DNA from: DATCJA01 sp963814955
GTDB taxonomy: Bacteria > Acidobacteriota > Vicinamibacteria > Vicinamibacterales > UBA2999
NCBI GenBank assembly: GCA_963814955.1
Contig: CAWFEX010000002.1
Location: 124,001 to 188,000 of the forward strand
Length of the DNA: 64,000 nucleotides
Direction of reading: 5' to 3'
The translations under genes and the position numbers were made by a program. Shown piece after piece: positions 25,742-34,955 of this stretch. The notes beneath the pieces were generated by a model. It saw only the letters and a list, made by a program, of their open reading frames with translations. It did not search any database and was not told the DNA's origin. Positions within the stretch are counted from its first letter, which is position 1. Every line of letters begins with the position of its first letter.

Positions 25742-28700
25742 ATGAGTATTCCTCGTCTTGCGATTCATCGCCCGGTCACGATGTTCATGATCAGCGCGGT
25801 TGTTGTGCTCCTGGGGGCGATCTCGCTCACCCGGCTGCCCGTCGATCTGATGCCTGACTTCGCGATGCCGACGATCAGCGTGTTTGTCAATTACGCCGGC
25901 GTCGGTCCACTCGAGATGGAACAGCTCGTGACGCGTCCGCTCGAGCAGGCCGCCAGCGCCGTTCCGGGCGTCGAGCAGGTGAACTCATCGTCCCAGGAGG
26001 GCAGGAGCCAGGTGAGGTTGAACTTCGCCTGGGGCGCCGACATGTCCGAGGCACTCGACGAGGTGCGGAGCCGCGTCGACCGGGTGCGCGGGCGGCTCCC
26101 GGAAGACGCGGACCCGCCGCAGATCTTCAAGGCCGACGCGAATGCCCAGCCGATTATCAATCTGGCGGTCGAGGGCGATTTCGATCCGGTCACGCTGCGT
26201 GAAATCGCGCAAAACGAGCTCGCGCCCCGCCTCGAGCGCGCGCCCGGCGTGGCGGCGGTAACGGTGAACGGCGGGCTCCGCCGACAAATTCACATCCAGC
26301 TGTCGAAGGAGAAAATCACCGCCCTCAACCTCTCCGTCGATCGGGTCGTCCAGGTGCTGCGTCAGGAGAACCAGAACGTGCCGCTCGGCGAGGTGTCGCA
26401 GGGCGACGCCACATACCTCGTCCGCAGCCAGGGTGAGTTCGCCAATCTCGATGACATCCGGAGCGTCGCGGTGATGACGCGCGACGGCGTGCCCATCTAT
26501 CTGCGCGACATCGCAGAAGTCGTCGACTCTACCGAGGACCGGCGGCAGTTTCTTCAGATTGATGGCAAGCCCGCCGTCCGAATGCAGGTGAACAAGCAGA
26601 CCGGCGAGAACACCGTGGCCGTATCTGCCGGAATCCGGACGGAAGTCGAGCGCATCAATCGCGAGGTGCCGGGCATCCGCGTCATCGTGACCAACGACCA
26701 GGCCATCTTCATCGAGCGCGCCATCAACAACGTCCAGGAGCACGCCGTCATAGGGGGCCTTCTGGTTGTGCTCATCATCTTCCTGTTCCTGCGCGATTTC
26801 CGATCGACGCTCATCGTCTGCACATCGATCCCCGTATCGGTCATCGGCACCTTCGCGCTGCTCTTTTTCGGCGGCTTCACGTTGAACACGATGACGTTCG
26901 GCGGCCTGGCGCTCGGCATAGGCATGATCGTGGACGCGGCGATCGTGGTGCTCGAAAACACGCATCGCCACCTGCACCTGGGGAAAGACCGGATGACCGC
27001 CGCCATCGACGGCAGCGAGGAGGTCTGGTCGGCAATTCTTGCATCCACGTTGACGCATATCGCCGTGTTCATCCCCTTGCTGTTCCTGACGGGCATCTCT
27101 AGTGTGCTCTTCCGCCAACTGTCCATCGTCGTGATCTTTTCACTCGCCATGTCGCTCTTCGTCGGGGTCACCATCGTGCCCGTCCTGTGCTCGCGCTGGC
27201 TGCACACGCCCGACGAAGAGGCGGCCCGCAAAGGACCACTGGGCCGCCTGTACCGGGCGAGCGAGCAACTACTGGAGCGCGTGGACGAGCGCTATCGCAA
27301 GGCGTTGCACGTGGCGCTCGCGCACCGGCCCACGGTCATCGGTGGTGCCGTTGCCTCCGTTGTTGCGGCCGTGTTGATGTATCCGCTCCTCTCGACCGAG
27401 CTGCTGCCTCAGACGGACGAAGGCGAGGTCAACGTCAACGCCGAACTGCCAGTGGGTACGCGCATCGAGCGCACCGAAGCCGTCATGCTGCAGCTCGAGC
27501 AGATGGTTCGTGAGTACGTTCCCGAGGCCGAGACCCTCATCACGAATGGCGGCGGCGGCGGATTCGGATTCGGCGGCGGCACCAACCGAGGCACCATCAA
27601 TATCCGGCTCACCCCGCGCGATTCGCGCACGCGCACGAGCGACCAGATTTCCCAGGACCTGCGACGTCAGTTGTCTGGACTTCCGGGTGTCATGGTGCGC
27701 GCGAACCCGAGCGGTGGGAACTTCCAGCTCAACAGGATGCTCGGCGGCGACGCCGATTCGCGGCTCGCGCTCGAGATTCGCGGCGACGACCTTGACGACG
27801 CGCGACGGATTGCCGACGAAGCGCGGGTCATGATGGCCGGTACCCAGGGTATCGCGGACGTGCGGCTTGCGCTCGACGTGGGCCGGCCCGAGATCGCGAT
27901 CCGCATCGATCGGCCGAAGGCCGCCACGCTGGGCATGACGCCGCAGTACGTCGCCAGCACGATTCAAACGAATGTGGCGGGCACGCAGGCGGCGCAGTTC
28001 CGCGAGCGAGGCAACGAGTACCCGATCATCGTCCGACTCCGAGAGGCGGATCGGGAAGGCATCGCCGATATCGGCGACGTGCTCGTGAGTACGCCCGCAC
28101 GGCCAGGTCGTGCCGGCTCGCAACCTGCTCGCCGTCGATCGCGATACGGGGCCGGTGCAAATCGACCGCAAGAACATGGAGCGGATGACGCGCGTGAACG
28201 CCGACATCGAGACGAGCCTCAGTGAGGCGGTCGCTGCAGTGCAATCGCGCATCGGCCAGGTGCGCGTGCCACCCGATTTCTCGGTAGGCTTCGGGGCAGA
28301 GGTCGAGGAACAGGCCCGATCGTTCCGGCAGCTCCAGCTTGTGCTCATTCTCGCGGTGCTGCTGGTCTACGCGGTGATGGCATCTCAGTACGAATCGTTG
28401 CGAGATCCATTCATCATCATGTTCTCGATTCCCGTGGCAAGCATCGGCGTCGTTCTAAGTCTGTACCTCACAGGAACCGCGTACAACATGCAGGCGTTCA
28501 TCGGCGTGATCATGCTGGCTGGCATTGTCGTCAGCAACGCGATTCTGCTCGTCGATTACACGAATACGCTGCGGCGGCGCGACGGTATCCCGCTGCGAGA
28601 AGCCGTGGAGCTGGCCGGGCGGAGACGACTGCGCCCGATTCTGATGACCTCTCTGGCTACGATGCTCGGCCTCGTGCCCATGTCAATCGGGCTCGGCGAG

Positions 28701-28856
28701 GGCGGCGAGCTTCAGGCGCCGCTCGCCCGCGTCGTCATCGGCGGTCTTCTTGCGTCGACGATGGTGACGCTGGTGCTCGTGCCGGCGGTCTACACGTTGT
28801 TCGAAGAGGGCTTCCGCGGACGGAAGCACGCAAAGACGGCGGAGGCGGGGGTATAG
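25742..28856 (+). CDS. RND efflux pump, AcrB/MexB-like, frameshifted
   Basis: About 1,038 residues over two frames, full length for an HAE-type RND pump. ATG 25742 has GGAG six bases upstream. Typical text: RPVTMFMISAVVVLLGAISLTRLPVDLMPD, then membrane segment 4 with GLALGIGMIVDAAIVVLEN, carrying the proton-relay acidic residue. The frame breaks near 28093-28096 (CCCG run): after DVLVSTP the next frame reads HGQVVPARNLLAVDRDTG and continues to 28856 through the last membrane spans (LVLILAVLLVYAVMASQYESL, GIVVSNAILLVDYTN). Probable one-base insertion in a C run. A Gly-rich insert (GGGGGFGFGGGTNRG) sits in the periplasmic region. Substrate unknown. Confidence 0.93.
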
Positions 28857-28864
28857 CTGGTAGA

Positions 28865-28885
28865 CGGAGGCCTTCAGGGCCTCCG
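28865..28885. repeat. Palindrome CGGAGGCC-TTCAG-GGCCTCCG
   Basis: Hairpin with eight-base arms directly after the pump stop codon, preceded by GGTAGA. It may double as the operon terminator, though no T tract follows. Confidence 0.8.
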
Positions 28886-28919
28886 GAACCTCGCTGATTG
28901 ATAATCGGTATCCTTGGGC

Positions 28920-29381
28920 GTGGCTCCCGTTGCCATAGCCCTCGGCAGCAATCTCGGCGACCGCGCGCGGATGCTGCGTGAAGGCGTGGCCGCCCTGAAC
29001 GAGCATCTGCGACACCTGCGCGTGTCGACCTTCCACGAAACGGATCCCGTTGGCGTCGGTAACCAGCCGCGGTTTCTGAATGCCGCAGCGACCGGCGATG
29101 CGACGCTCTCTGCACGCGACCTCCTGTGCGCGCTACACGACATCGAGCGGCGCTTCGGCCGCGAACGCCCGTACCCGGGCGCGCCGCGTACCCTCGATCT
29201 GGATTTGATCCTGTACGGCGACCTGATCGTGAATGAACCCGATCTCGTCGTGCCGCACCCGCGTTTTCGCGACCGGGCGTTCGTGCTGACGCCACTGGCC
29301 GAAATCGCGGCTGACTGGAAAGACCCGGTGACCGGGCGGACAGTGACAGAGCTGCTGGCCTCCCTGGCTGGTAGTCGGTAG
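28920..29381 (+). CDS. folK: 2-amino-4-hydroxy-6-hydroxymethyldihydropteridine pyrophosphokinase
   Basis: 153 residues from GTG 28920 (TTG 28914 is possible). Family motifs: IALGSNLGDR at the start, TDPVGVGNQPRFLNA near residue 41, and the catalytic ERRFGRERPYPGAPRTLDLDLILYGD. HPPK transfers pyrophosphate to 6-hydroxymethyl-dihydropterin in folate synthesis. The last residues (Gly-Ser-Arg) and the TAG stop come from the first unit of a heptamer array, so the array seems to have replaced or extended the gene end. Confidence 0.95.
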   Translation: MAPVAIALGSNLGDRARMLREGVAALNEHLRHLRVSTFHETDPVGVGNQPRFLNAAATGDATLSARDLLCALHDIERRFGRERPYPGAPRTLDLDLILYGDLIVNEPDLVVPHPRFRDRAFVLTPLAEIAADWKDPVTGRTVTELLASLAGSR

Positions 29382-29433
29382 TCGGTAGTCGGTAGCTCGG
29401 TAGCCGGTAGCCGGTAGCCGGTAGTCGGTAGTC
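29370..29433. repeat. GGTAGTC/GGTAGCC heptamer array, left arm
   Basis: Nine degenerate 7-bp units (GGTAGTC x3, GGTAGCTC, GGTAGCC x3, GGTAGTC x2) starting inside the end of folK. The opposite-strand counterpart lies at 30053-30122, so the two could form a long imperfect stem around the four-helix-bundle gene. Confidence 0.9.
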
Positions 29434-29463
29434 ACTCGCGGCGAGAGCTCCCGGCAGCTACCG

Positions 29464-29593
29464 TCACGCTCTTGATTCCGGAGGGTGTTCGCATCCGCCC
29501 GGTGGGCGGGCAGGCTCGAGGAGACGCACCGCCGAGGTTGCAAGATTTGCCTCGTTGAGGTCCTCGAAACGCGGCAGTTTTGTTCGTACTCAT
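29464..29593 (-). pseudogene. Possible 43-residue protein with a one-base error
   Basis: From ATG 29593 (AAGGAT upstream) the frame reads Met-Ser-Thr-Asn-Lys. If one base is dropped from the four-base T run on the plus strand (29578-29581), it continues LPRFEDLNEANLATSAVRL and ends at a TGA at 29464. That text has normal protein composition, while the uncorrected frame is low quality. Not recognised. It lies between the left repeat arm and the four-helix-bundle gene, on the other strand. Speculative. Confidence 0.28.
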
Positions 29594-29655
29594 TCTGGGA
29601 TCCTTCGGAATGATGCGGCGTTTGCGGCAGCACACGACATGCAAGCCGCCTCCGC

Positions 29656-30735
29656 ATGAATAACAACAGCTCGTTCCGGGATCTCAAAGTCTGGCGGGAT
29701 GCGATGACGCTCGTCGAAGATGTTTACCGGGTGTCCGCCCGGTTCCCGGCCATCGAGCGGTTCGGCCTTACGTCGCAGATCAGACGTGCCGCCGTGTCGA
29801 TTCCGTCCAATATCGGTGAGGGAAAGCGCCGCAAGCGGCAGCGTGCGTTTCTTCATCACCTGGACATCGCGCTGGGTTCGCAGGGTGAGCTGGAGGTGCA
29901 GCTCGAACTTGCGCGTCGTCTCGGCTTCACGGCGACGAAGGACATCGAACGAGTGATGAACCGCGCCGCGGAGGTTGGTCGGATGCTGAACGGGCTGATC
30001 GAATCGTTGCAGCCCGATCAAACCGAACAGATGTGCCGGCCGATAACCAGCCACGGAGGCCTGACGGCTTCCGACTACGGGCAGGGACTACGACTACCGA
30101 CTACCGACTACCAGCTACCAACAAGCTCACTCCATCCACCTGACCGGCAGTACGCTCCCCTGCCGCGGCACGCCGCCAGTTCGACGACCGAGCAGATCTT
30201 CGATGCCGGCGGCGGCCTGCTCGAAGAAGCGCTGGTGCTCGCGCGATTCGCCGAGCACGACATCCAGCATCTTGCGATGGCGCGCATGCGTCATGCCGGC
30301 GACCCTCAGCTGCCATCGCTCGAAGAACGAGTCGAGCTGACGCGCATCGTCTTCGCAGACGGCGCGGAAAGAGGTGGCGTCGCCTTTCTTGCGCGATTTC
30401 GGTACTTCGGGCACCGCCAGCCTGTTCGACGGCGGCGGCAGCGTGTCGCCGAACTCGGCAAGCGCAGTCTGCAGCCACTGCAGGTGCGTCTCTTCGCGGC
30501 TGATGACGTACTGATAGGCGTTGTTGAAGTCGTAGTGGCTCACCACGCGCGCGCCGGCTTCGTGCCGCTCGAGCAGGGCCACACGTTCGCCGGCAAACTC
30601 GAGGAGGATGCGCTGAAGCTCGTCCTGTTTCATGCCGTCTGCTTTTCCTTGCAGGTGATGCAGACGCGAGTCCACGGGATGGCGTTCAGCCGCGCTTCGG
30701 CAATGGGTTCGCCGCAGTCTCGGCACACGCCGTAA
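29656..30735 (+). CDS. Four-helix-bundle (S23/rRNA-intervening-sequence type) protein; C-terminal part doubtful
   Basis: Residues 1-125 (29656 to about 30030) match the S23/IVP family: FRDLKVWRDAMTLVEDVYR, ERFGLTSQIRRAAVSIPSNIGEG, RQRAFLHHLDIALGSQGELE-QLELARRLGF and GRMLNGLIESL. These proteins form pentamers and are encoded in 23S rRNA intervening sequences or as free-standing genes; the Avd protein of diversity-generating retroelements shares the fold. Normal length is about 120-130 residues. No stop follows here, and the frame runs through the repeat arm and antisense to two well-supported genes up to 30735; that extension is probably not real protein. Inverted heptamer arrays bracket the domain. 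Confidence 0.75.
   Translation: MNNNSSFRDLKVWRDAMTLVEDVYRVSARFPAIERFGLTSQIRRAAVSIPSNIGEGKRRKRQRAFLHHLDIALGSQGELEVQLELARRLGFTATKDIERVMNRAAEVGRMLNGLIESLQPDQTEQMCRPITSHGGLTASDYGQGLRLPTTDYQLPTSSLHPPDRQYAPLPRHAASSTTEQIFDAGGGLLEEALVLARFAEHDIQHLAMARMRHAGDPQLPSLEERVELTRIVFADGAERGGVAFLARFRYFGHRQPVRRRRQRVAELGKRSLQPLQVRLFAADDVLIGVVEVVVAHHARAGFVPLEQGHTFAGKLEEDALKLVLFHAVCFSLQVMQTRVHGMAFSRASAMGSPQSRHTP
30053..30122. repeat. Degenerate palindrome plus CTACCGA heptamer array, right arm
   Basis: A weak member of the palindrome family (GGAGGCCTGACGGCTTCCG, 30055-30073) followed by CTACGACTACCGACTACCGACTACC-type units, the reverse complement of the 29370 array. It lies directly after the four-helix-bundle domain. 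Confidence 0.85.
30127..30633 (-). CDS. Ferritin-like helical protein
   Basis: 168 residues from ATG 30633, overlapping the DksA-like stop by four bases. Mostly helical; two possible metal motifs of ExxH type: REETHLQWL (about residue 47) and GESREHQRFFE (about 131), each in a long helix. This suggests a ferritin/rubrerythrin-like four-helix bundle that could bind iron or another metal. Last gene of the minus-strand operon from tesA. The opposite strand holds an open extension of the S23-type frame. Confidence 0.6.
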   Translation of the reverse strand: MKQDELQRILLEFAGERVALLERHEAGARVVSHYDFNNAYQYVISREETHLQWLQTALAEFGDTLPPPSNRLAVPEVPKSRKKGDATSFRAVCEDDARQLDSFFERWQLRVAGMTHARHRKMLDVVLGESREHQRFFEQAAAGIEDLLGRRTGGVPRQGSVLPVRWME

Positions 30736-30968
30736 GTGCCGTCCTCGATTCGGCGCAGCGCCTCTTCAATTGCCTGCAGAATCTTCGCGTCGGTCTGCTT
30801 GAGCTTCAGCTGAATGTGGACTTCGTTGTTGCCGCTGGCCTGATCCGCCATATCGCCCTGGCGGCCCGAGTTGCTCTCGACTGTCCACTGGAGCGGCTTG
30901 GCCGTGCTCGCACCGAGCAGTTCTCCGCGCTTCTGGAGCAAGGCCGCCCTGTAGGTCTCTACGTCCAT
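30630..30968 (-). CDS. TraR/DksA-type zinc-finger regulator
   Basis: 112 residues. Coiled-coil N-terminal helices, then RRIEDGTYGVCRDCGEPIAEARLNAIPWTRVCITC, with the four-cysteine zinc finger (CRDC and CITC). DksA-type proteins bind RNA polymerase and modulate transcription, often with ppGpp. The ferritin-like gene starts within its stop codon; ybbP ends 31 bp upstream. Confidence 0.92.
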   Translation of the reverse strand: MDVETYRAALLQKRGELLGASTAKPLQWTVESNSGRQGDMADQASGNNEVHIQLKLKQTDAKILQAIEEALRRIEDGTYGVCRDCGEPIAEARLNAIPWTRVCITCKEKQTA

Positions 30969-30999
30969 GGAACCTGGATCTCGATCTGACGGATCTTAG

Positions 31000-33562
31000 C
31001 TATTCGGCGCGCAACGTGGCAAGCGGCTTGTGCCGCAGCACGTCGATGCTCGCGAGCACGCCGATCGCCGCAACAAGCACCGAAGTGCCAATGATGCCGC
31101 CGATCGTGATTGACGGCACGGCTTCCCAGGGCAACTCGAGCGCGTAACGCGCGATCGCCCAGCTGAGCACGATCGCGCCGAGCGCCCCGACCGTGCCCGC
31201 GATGGCGCCGAGCACTCCGTACTCGAGCACGAGCATCGTCGCAATCAACCTGCTGTTCGCGCCAAGGGTCTTCAGAATGGCGGCTTCGTATACTCTGCGG
31301 AATTTCGTCATCGACACGGCGCCTACCAGAATCAGAATGCCGCTGAGCAACACCAGAATACCGACGACGGTCACCGCGAGAGTGACGTTGTTGACGATGG
31401 TTTGAATCGTCTGCAGGATTTCGCGCAAATCGATCACGGTTACGTTCGGAAACTTCGTCGTGAGCGCGCCCTGCATCCGGACCCGCGCGTCGGAATCGCG
31501 CGGCCCCTGGAGTGCCGAGATATAGGTGTGCGGCGCACCGTCGAAGGTGCCGGGCCTGAAGACGAACATGAATCCGCCGGCGCGGAAATCCTGCCAGTTG
31601 ACGCGGCGGACGCTGGTCACGCGCGCAGCGATGATGCGGCCGAGCACGTCGAACCGCATTTCATCGCCGACCTGGATGCGCGAACCGAGGCGGAAGTTTC
31701 CGTCGCTGTCGCGGTCCGAGAAGCGCTCTTCGATCGACACTTCTGCCCCGCCCTGCAGCGGCGCGTCGCCCCACCATTGACCGTCAATGAGCTCTTCGTT
31801 GGCCTCGAGCTGGGGACGGTAGGTGACCGTGTACTCGCGCGACAGCCCGCGTCCCCTCGTCTGCTGGTAGCTGTCGATATTTATTTCCTGACCGCGTACA
31901 GCCACCACCCGCGCACGCAGGGTCGGGATCAATTTCGGGGCAGGTGCCTCGCCATTCGCCTGATCGAGGAACGCCGCCAGTTCGTCGCGCTGGTCCGCCT
32001 GAATGTCGATCAGAAACATGTCCGGAGCGTTGGCTCCGGCCTGAATGGCGAAGTCGCGCAGCAGATTCGCCTGCAGCGTGCGGACGCCAAGGATGAAGAA
32101 GGATCCGAGGCCCACCGCCAGCAGGATCACGCGCGTCTGGTTGCCGGGCCGTGCAATGTGCAGCACCGCCTGTCGAAGCGCGAAGGAGCGCGCGTACCGC
32201 AGCGGCTGAACGGCACGGACCAGCCCGGCCCCTGCCAGGTGCAGCACAAGTGACACGGCCACGAAGCCGCCGCAGAGGAGCAGGCCCACCTCCAGCGGAT
32301 CCGGCCTGCCACGACGCGACCGCGACCAGGGCAGCGGCGACGCCGGCAATCACCGTCCACTTCAGCCAGTCGAACCTCGCCGGCGGTGGAATGTCCTGCC
32401 GCAGCAGGAGCGACGGCTTGACGTGTCGCACTTCCAGCAGCGGCACGAGCGAGAACAGCATCGACACCAGCATTCCGATCGCGAGTCCCTGCAGGACAGC
32501 CGACGAGGTCAGCCCGAATTCGACCCGCATGACGCTGGTGAGGTCGCCGACGAACGCCGGAACCGCGGCCAGCACCAGGGCCGCGAGCGAGACGCCCAGC
32601 ACGCTGCCCGCAAGGCCGAGCAGCAGAACCTGGGTCATGTAGATGGCGAGCATCTGTCCCGAGCTGCTCCCGACGCACTTGAGAATGGCGATGCTCCGCA
32701 CCTTCTGCTGGACGAACACGCGCGTGACGCTCGACACGCCGATGCCGCCGAGAATCAGCACGACCAGGCCGACGAGGCTCAGGTAGTTCTCGGCCCGCGT
32801 CAGGTTCTCACCCATCTGGTCCTCGGTGCGGCCATACCAGCGCACGTCAACGAACTCGTCGGCAAACGTCTGCCGCAGCTCGAAGACGACCTGCTCCGCA
32901 ACCGCCTCGGGCACGCGCAGCAGTTGCTGGTACGACGCGCGGCTGCCAAACCGGAGCAGACCGGTTGCGTCGAGATCCGCGCGATCGATGAGTACCCGTG
33001 GTCCCAGCGTGAATGCCCCGAGCCGGCGCCCGGGCTCGGCCGTGATGACGCCCCTGATTTCGAATGTCGCTGAGCCGACTTGAATTCGATCGCCCTCGCT
33101 CAAACCGAACTGGGCCAGGATCTCGGGCCGCACGAGCGCGCCGCGTCCCGACAGCCGGCTGTGGGAGTACACGCCGTCGCGAAGCGTCAGCGACCCGTAT
33201 AAAGGAAACTCGGGACCGACGGCCTTCAGCTCCACCGTCCGCGCCGCAGGATTCGATGACTCCGCGGGCCTGACCATCGTCGGGATCTCGACCGTCTCCG
33301 AACGGAGCATCACGCGGCCGCCACGCTCTTCCGCATCGAGCGTGTCGAGCACCACCTGCGACCAGGCGCGATTGGACGACACCAGCACGTCCGCCCCGAG
33401 CAGCGTGCGCGCTTCGCCGGCCAGCGCCACGCGTACGCTCTGGATCAGCGACCGCAGCGCCACGATCGAGCCGACCCCCACGGCGATACAGATGAAGAAG
33501 AACAACAACCGACGCCACGATGCGCGCACCTCGCGCATCGCCATGCGAACGACGAAGATCAT
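31000..33562 (-). CDS. YbbP-like ABC transporter permease (FtsX family), frameshifted
   Basis: About 853 residues over two frames. The N-terminal frame (ATG 33562; RRLLFFFICIAVGVGSIVALRSL, MacB-like periplasmic domain, then FtsX permease spans) reaches WLKWTVIAGVAAALVAVASWQAG. The sequence then resumes in another frame as SLEVGLLLCGGFVAVSLVLHL near 32296 and goes to 31000 through a second MacB/FtsX unit. Removing one base (G near 32297) joins them. Predicted to work with the adjacent ATPase, as YbbA-YbbP, and may export lipid-like or hydrophobic substrates. Overlaps the ATPase stop by four bases. Confidence 0.88.
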
Positions 33563-34239
33563 CGCAGCGCCTCCTCCGGCACTTCTACCGATCGACCGTC
33601 TCGCATCGACAGCCGCGAGTCGGCCAGCGACGCCAGCTCCGTGTCATGGGTCACGAGCACCAGCGTAGAGCTTCTCGACCGCCGAATGTTCAGCAGGAGG
33701 TCCATGATGTGGCGCCCCGTCGTGGAATCGAGGTTGCCGGTCGGCTCGTCCGCCAGAACGATGGAAGGATCGTTGGCGAGGGCGCGCGCGATGGCCACTC
33801 GCTGCTGTTCCCCGCCTGAGAGCTGCGACGGGTAATGGTGGCCACGGTCGGACAACTCCACCTCGGCGAGCAGCAGCCGCGCGCGATCCACGGCACCGCG
33901 CCGGCCGGCAATTTCCATCGGCACCAGGATGTTCTCGAATGCCGTCAGTGACGGCACGAGATGAAAGAACTGGAAGACAAATCCAATCTTTTCTCCGCGC
34001 AGTCGCGCCAGAGCGTCTTCGCCGAGCTTCGTGATATCGGTGCCGTCGATCAGGATTTCGCCCGTACTTGGCGCATCGAGGCCCGCCAGCAGCCCGAGGA
34101 GCGTCGACTTGCCGCTGCCCGACGGCCCGACCACCGCAAGAAAACGTCCTGACGGAATCGTGACGTCCAGCGGGTGCAGAATCGTCAGAGGACGGCCACC
34201 GCTTTCGACCGTCTTGGAGACGCCGCGAAGCTCGATCAT
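33559..34239 (-). CDS. YbbA-like ABC transporter ATPase
   Basis: 226 residues. Walker A GPSGSGKST, Q-loop FVFQFFHLVPSLTAFENI, signature LSGGEQQRVAIARA, Walker B IVLADEPTGNLD, then VTHD. The family is shared by LolD, MacB and YbbA; gene order with a TesA-like esterase and a long FtsX-type permease matches the tesA-ybbA-ybbP arrangement known from Proteobacteria. Starts overlap on both sides suggest coupled translation. Confidence 0.92.
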   Translation of the reverse strand: MIELRGVSKTVESGGRPLTILHPLDVTIPSGRFLAVVGPSGSGKSTLLGLLAGLDAPSTGEILIDGTDITKLGEDALARLRGEKIGFVFQFFHLVPSLTAFENILVPMEIAGRRGAVDRARLLLAEVELSDRGHHYPSQLSGGEQQRVAIARALANDPSIVLADEPTGNLDSTTGRHIMDLLLNIRRSRSSTLVLVTHDTELASLADSRLSMRDGRSVEVPEEALR

Positions 34240-34928
34240 CGATCCAGCTTATCGAGCGCGGGCTCGAGGACGCGCCAGATCGTGCCTTCGATGATTTTGG
34301 CCCCCGCCGCGTTGGGATGTATGCCGTCCGAGTTGTTCAGACTGGCAATGCCGGCGACGCCGTCGAGGAAAAACGGTACGAAGACAACGCCATGTTTGTC
34401 CGCCACTTCGCGGAACACACGCCGGAACTCGGATGTATAGGCCTCCCCGTAGTTTGGCGGCGCTTCCATGCCGGTGAGGATGACGGTGATGCCGCGTTCC
34501 CTGGCGCGAGAGACGATCTGGTCGAGGTTCTGCTTCATCTGCGCGACGGGAAGTCCGCGCAAACCGTCATTGGCGCCCAGTTCGACCACGAGCACGTCGA
34601 CGTCGCCCTCGAGCGACCAGTCGAGCCGCCGAAGGCCCCCTGCGGATGTGTCACCCGAAACACCTGCATTGACCACTTCGTACGCATAGCCTTCCGCGTC
34701 GAGCCGCGATTGAATCAACGACGGAACCGACTGTTCACGAGGCAGACCCAATCCCGCCGTCAGGCTGTCCCCGAGGAATACGATGCGCGAGCGAGTCGAC
34801 GCTGCGGCCTGTGCGGCCGGCGCGGACGCCACGCGGCTCACCGCGCCGGCTGCGGGCTCCTCAGGCTGCGCGCACGCCGCGACGACGAGTGGCAGCAGCA
34901 GTAGCAGAGAGCGTAGGATTCTTCCCAT
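34236..34928 (-). CDS. TesA-like SGNH arylesterase/lysophospholipase, lipoprotein
   Basis: 230 residues from ATG 34928. The N-terminus (RSLLLLLPLVVAAC) ends in a lipobox, so it is probably a lipoprotein. SGNH motifs: GDSLTAGLGL (nucleophile Ser), VNAGVSGDT (Gly), ELGANDGLRG (Asn) and DGIHPNAAG (Asp/His). Hydrolyses esters or lysophospholipids in the periplasm. Heads the operon with ybbA-ybbP; divergent from the isomerase gene. Confidence 0.93.
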   Translation of the reverse strand: MGRILRSLLLLLPLVVAACAQPEEPAAGAVSRVASAPAAQAAASTRSRIVFLGDSLTAGLGLPREQSVPSLIQSRLDAEGYAYEVVNAGVSGDTSAGGLRRLDWSLEGDVDVLVVELGANDGLRGLPVAQMKQNLDQIVSRARERGITVILTGMEAPPNYGEAYTSEFRRVFREVADKHGVVFVPFFLDGVAGIASLNNSDGIHPNAAGAKIIEGTIWRVLEPALDKLDR

Positions 34929-34955
34929 GTCCTTTAGCCTCATTGTAGCTGCCCC

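Noticed and set aside
25985..27118. 377-codon open frame on - opposite the RND pump
   Set aside because: Shadow of the pump gene.
29370..29433. CRISPR array
   Set aside because: Units are 7 bp, without spacers, and no cas genes are present.
29656..30040. 23S rRNA intervening sequence
   Set aside because: The S23-type gene has no rRNA sequence on either side; it is a free-standing gene.
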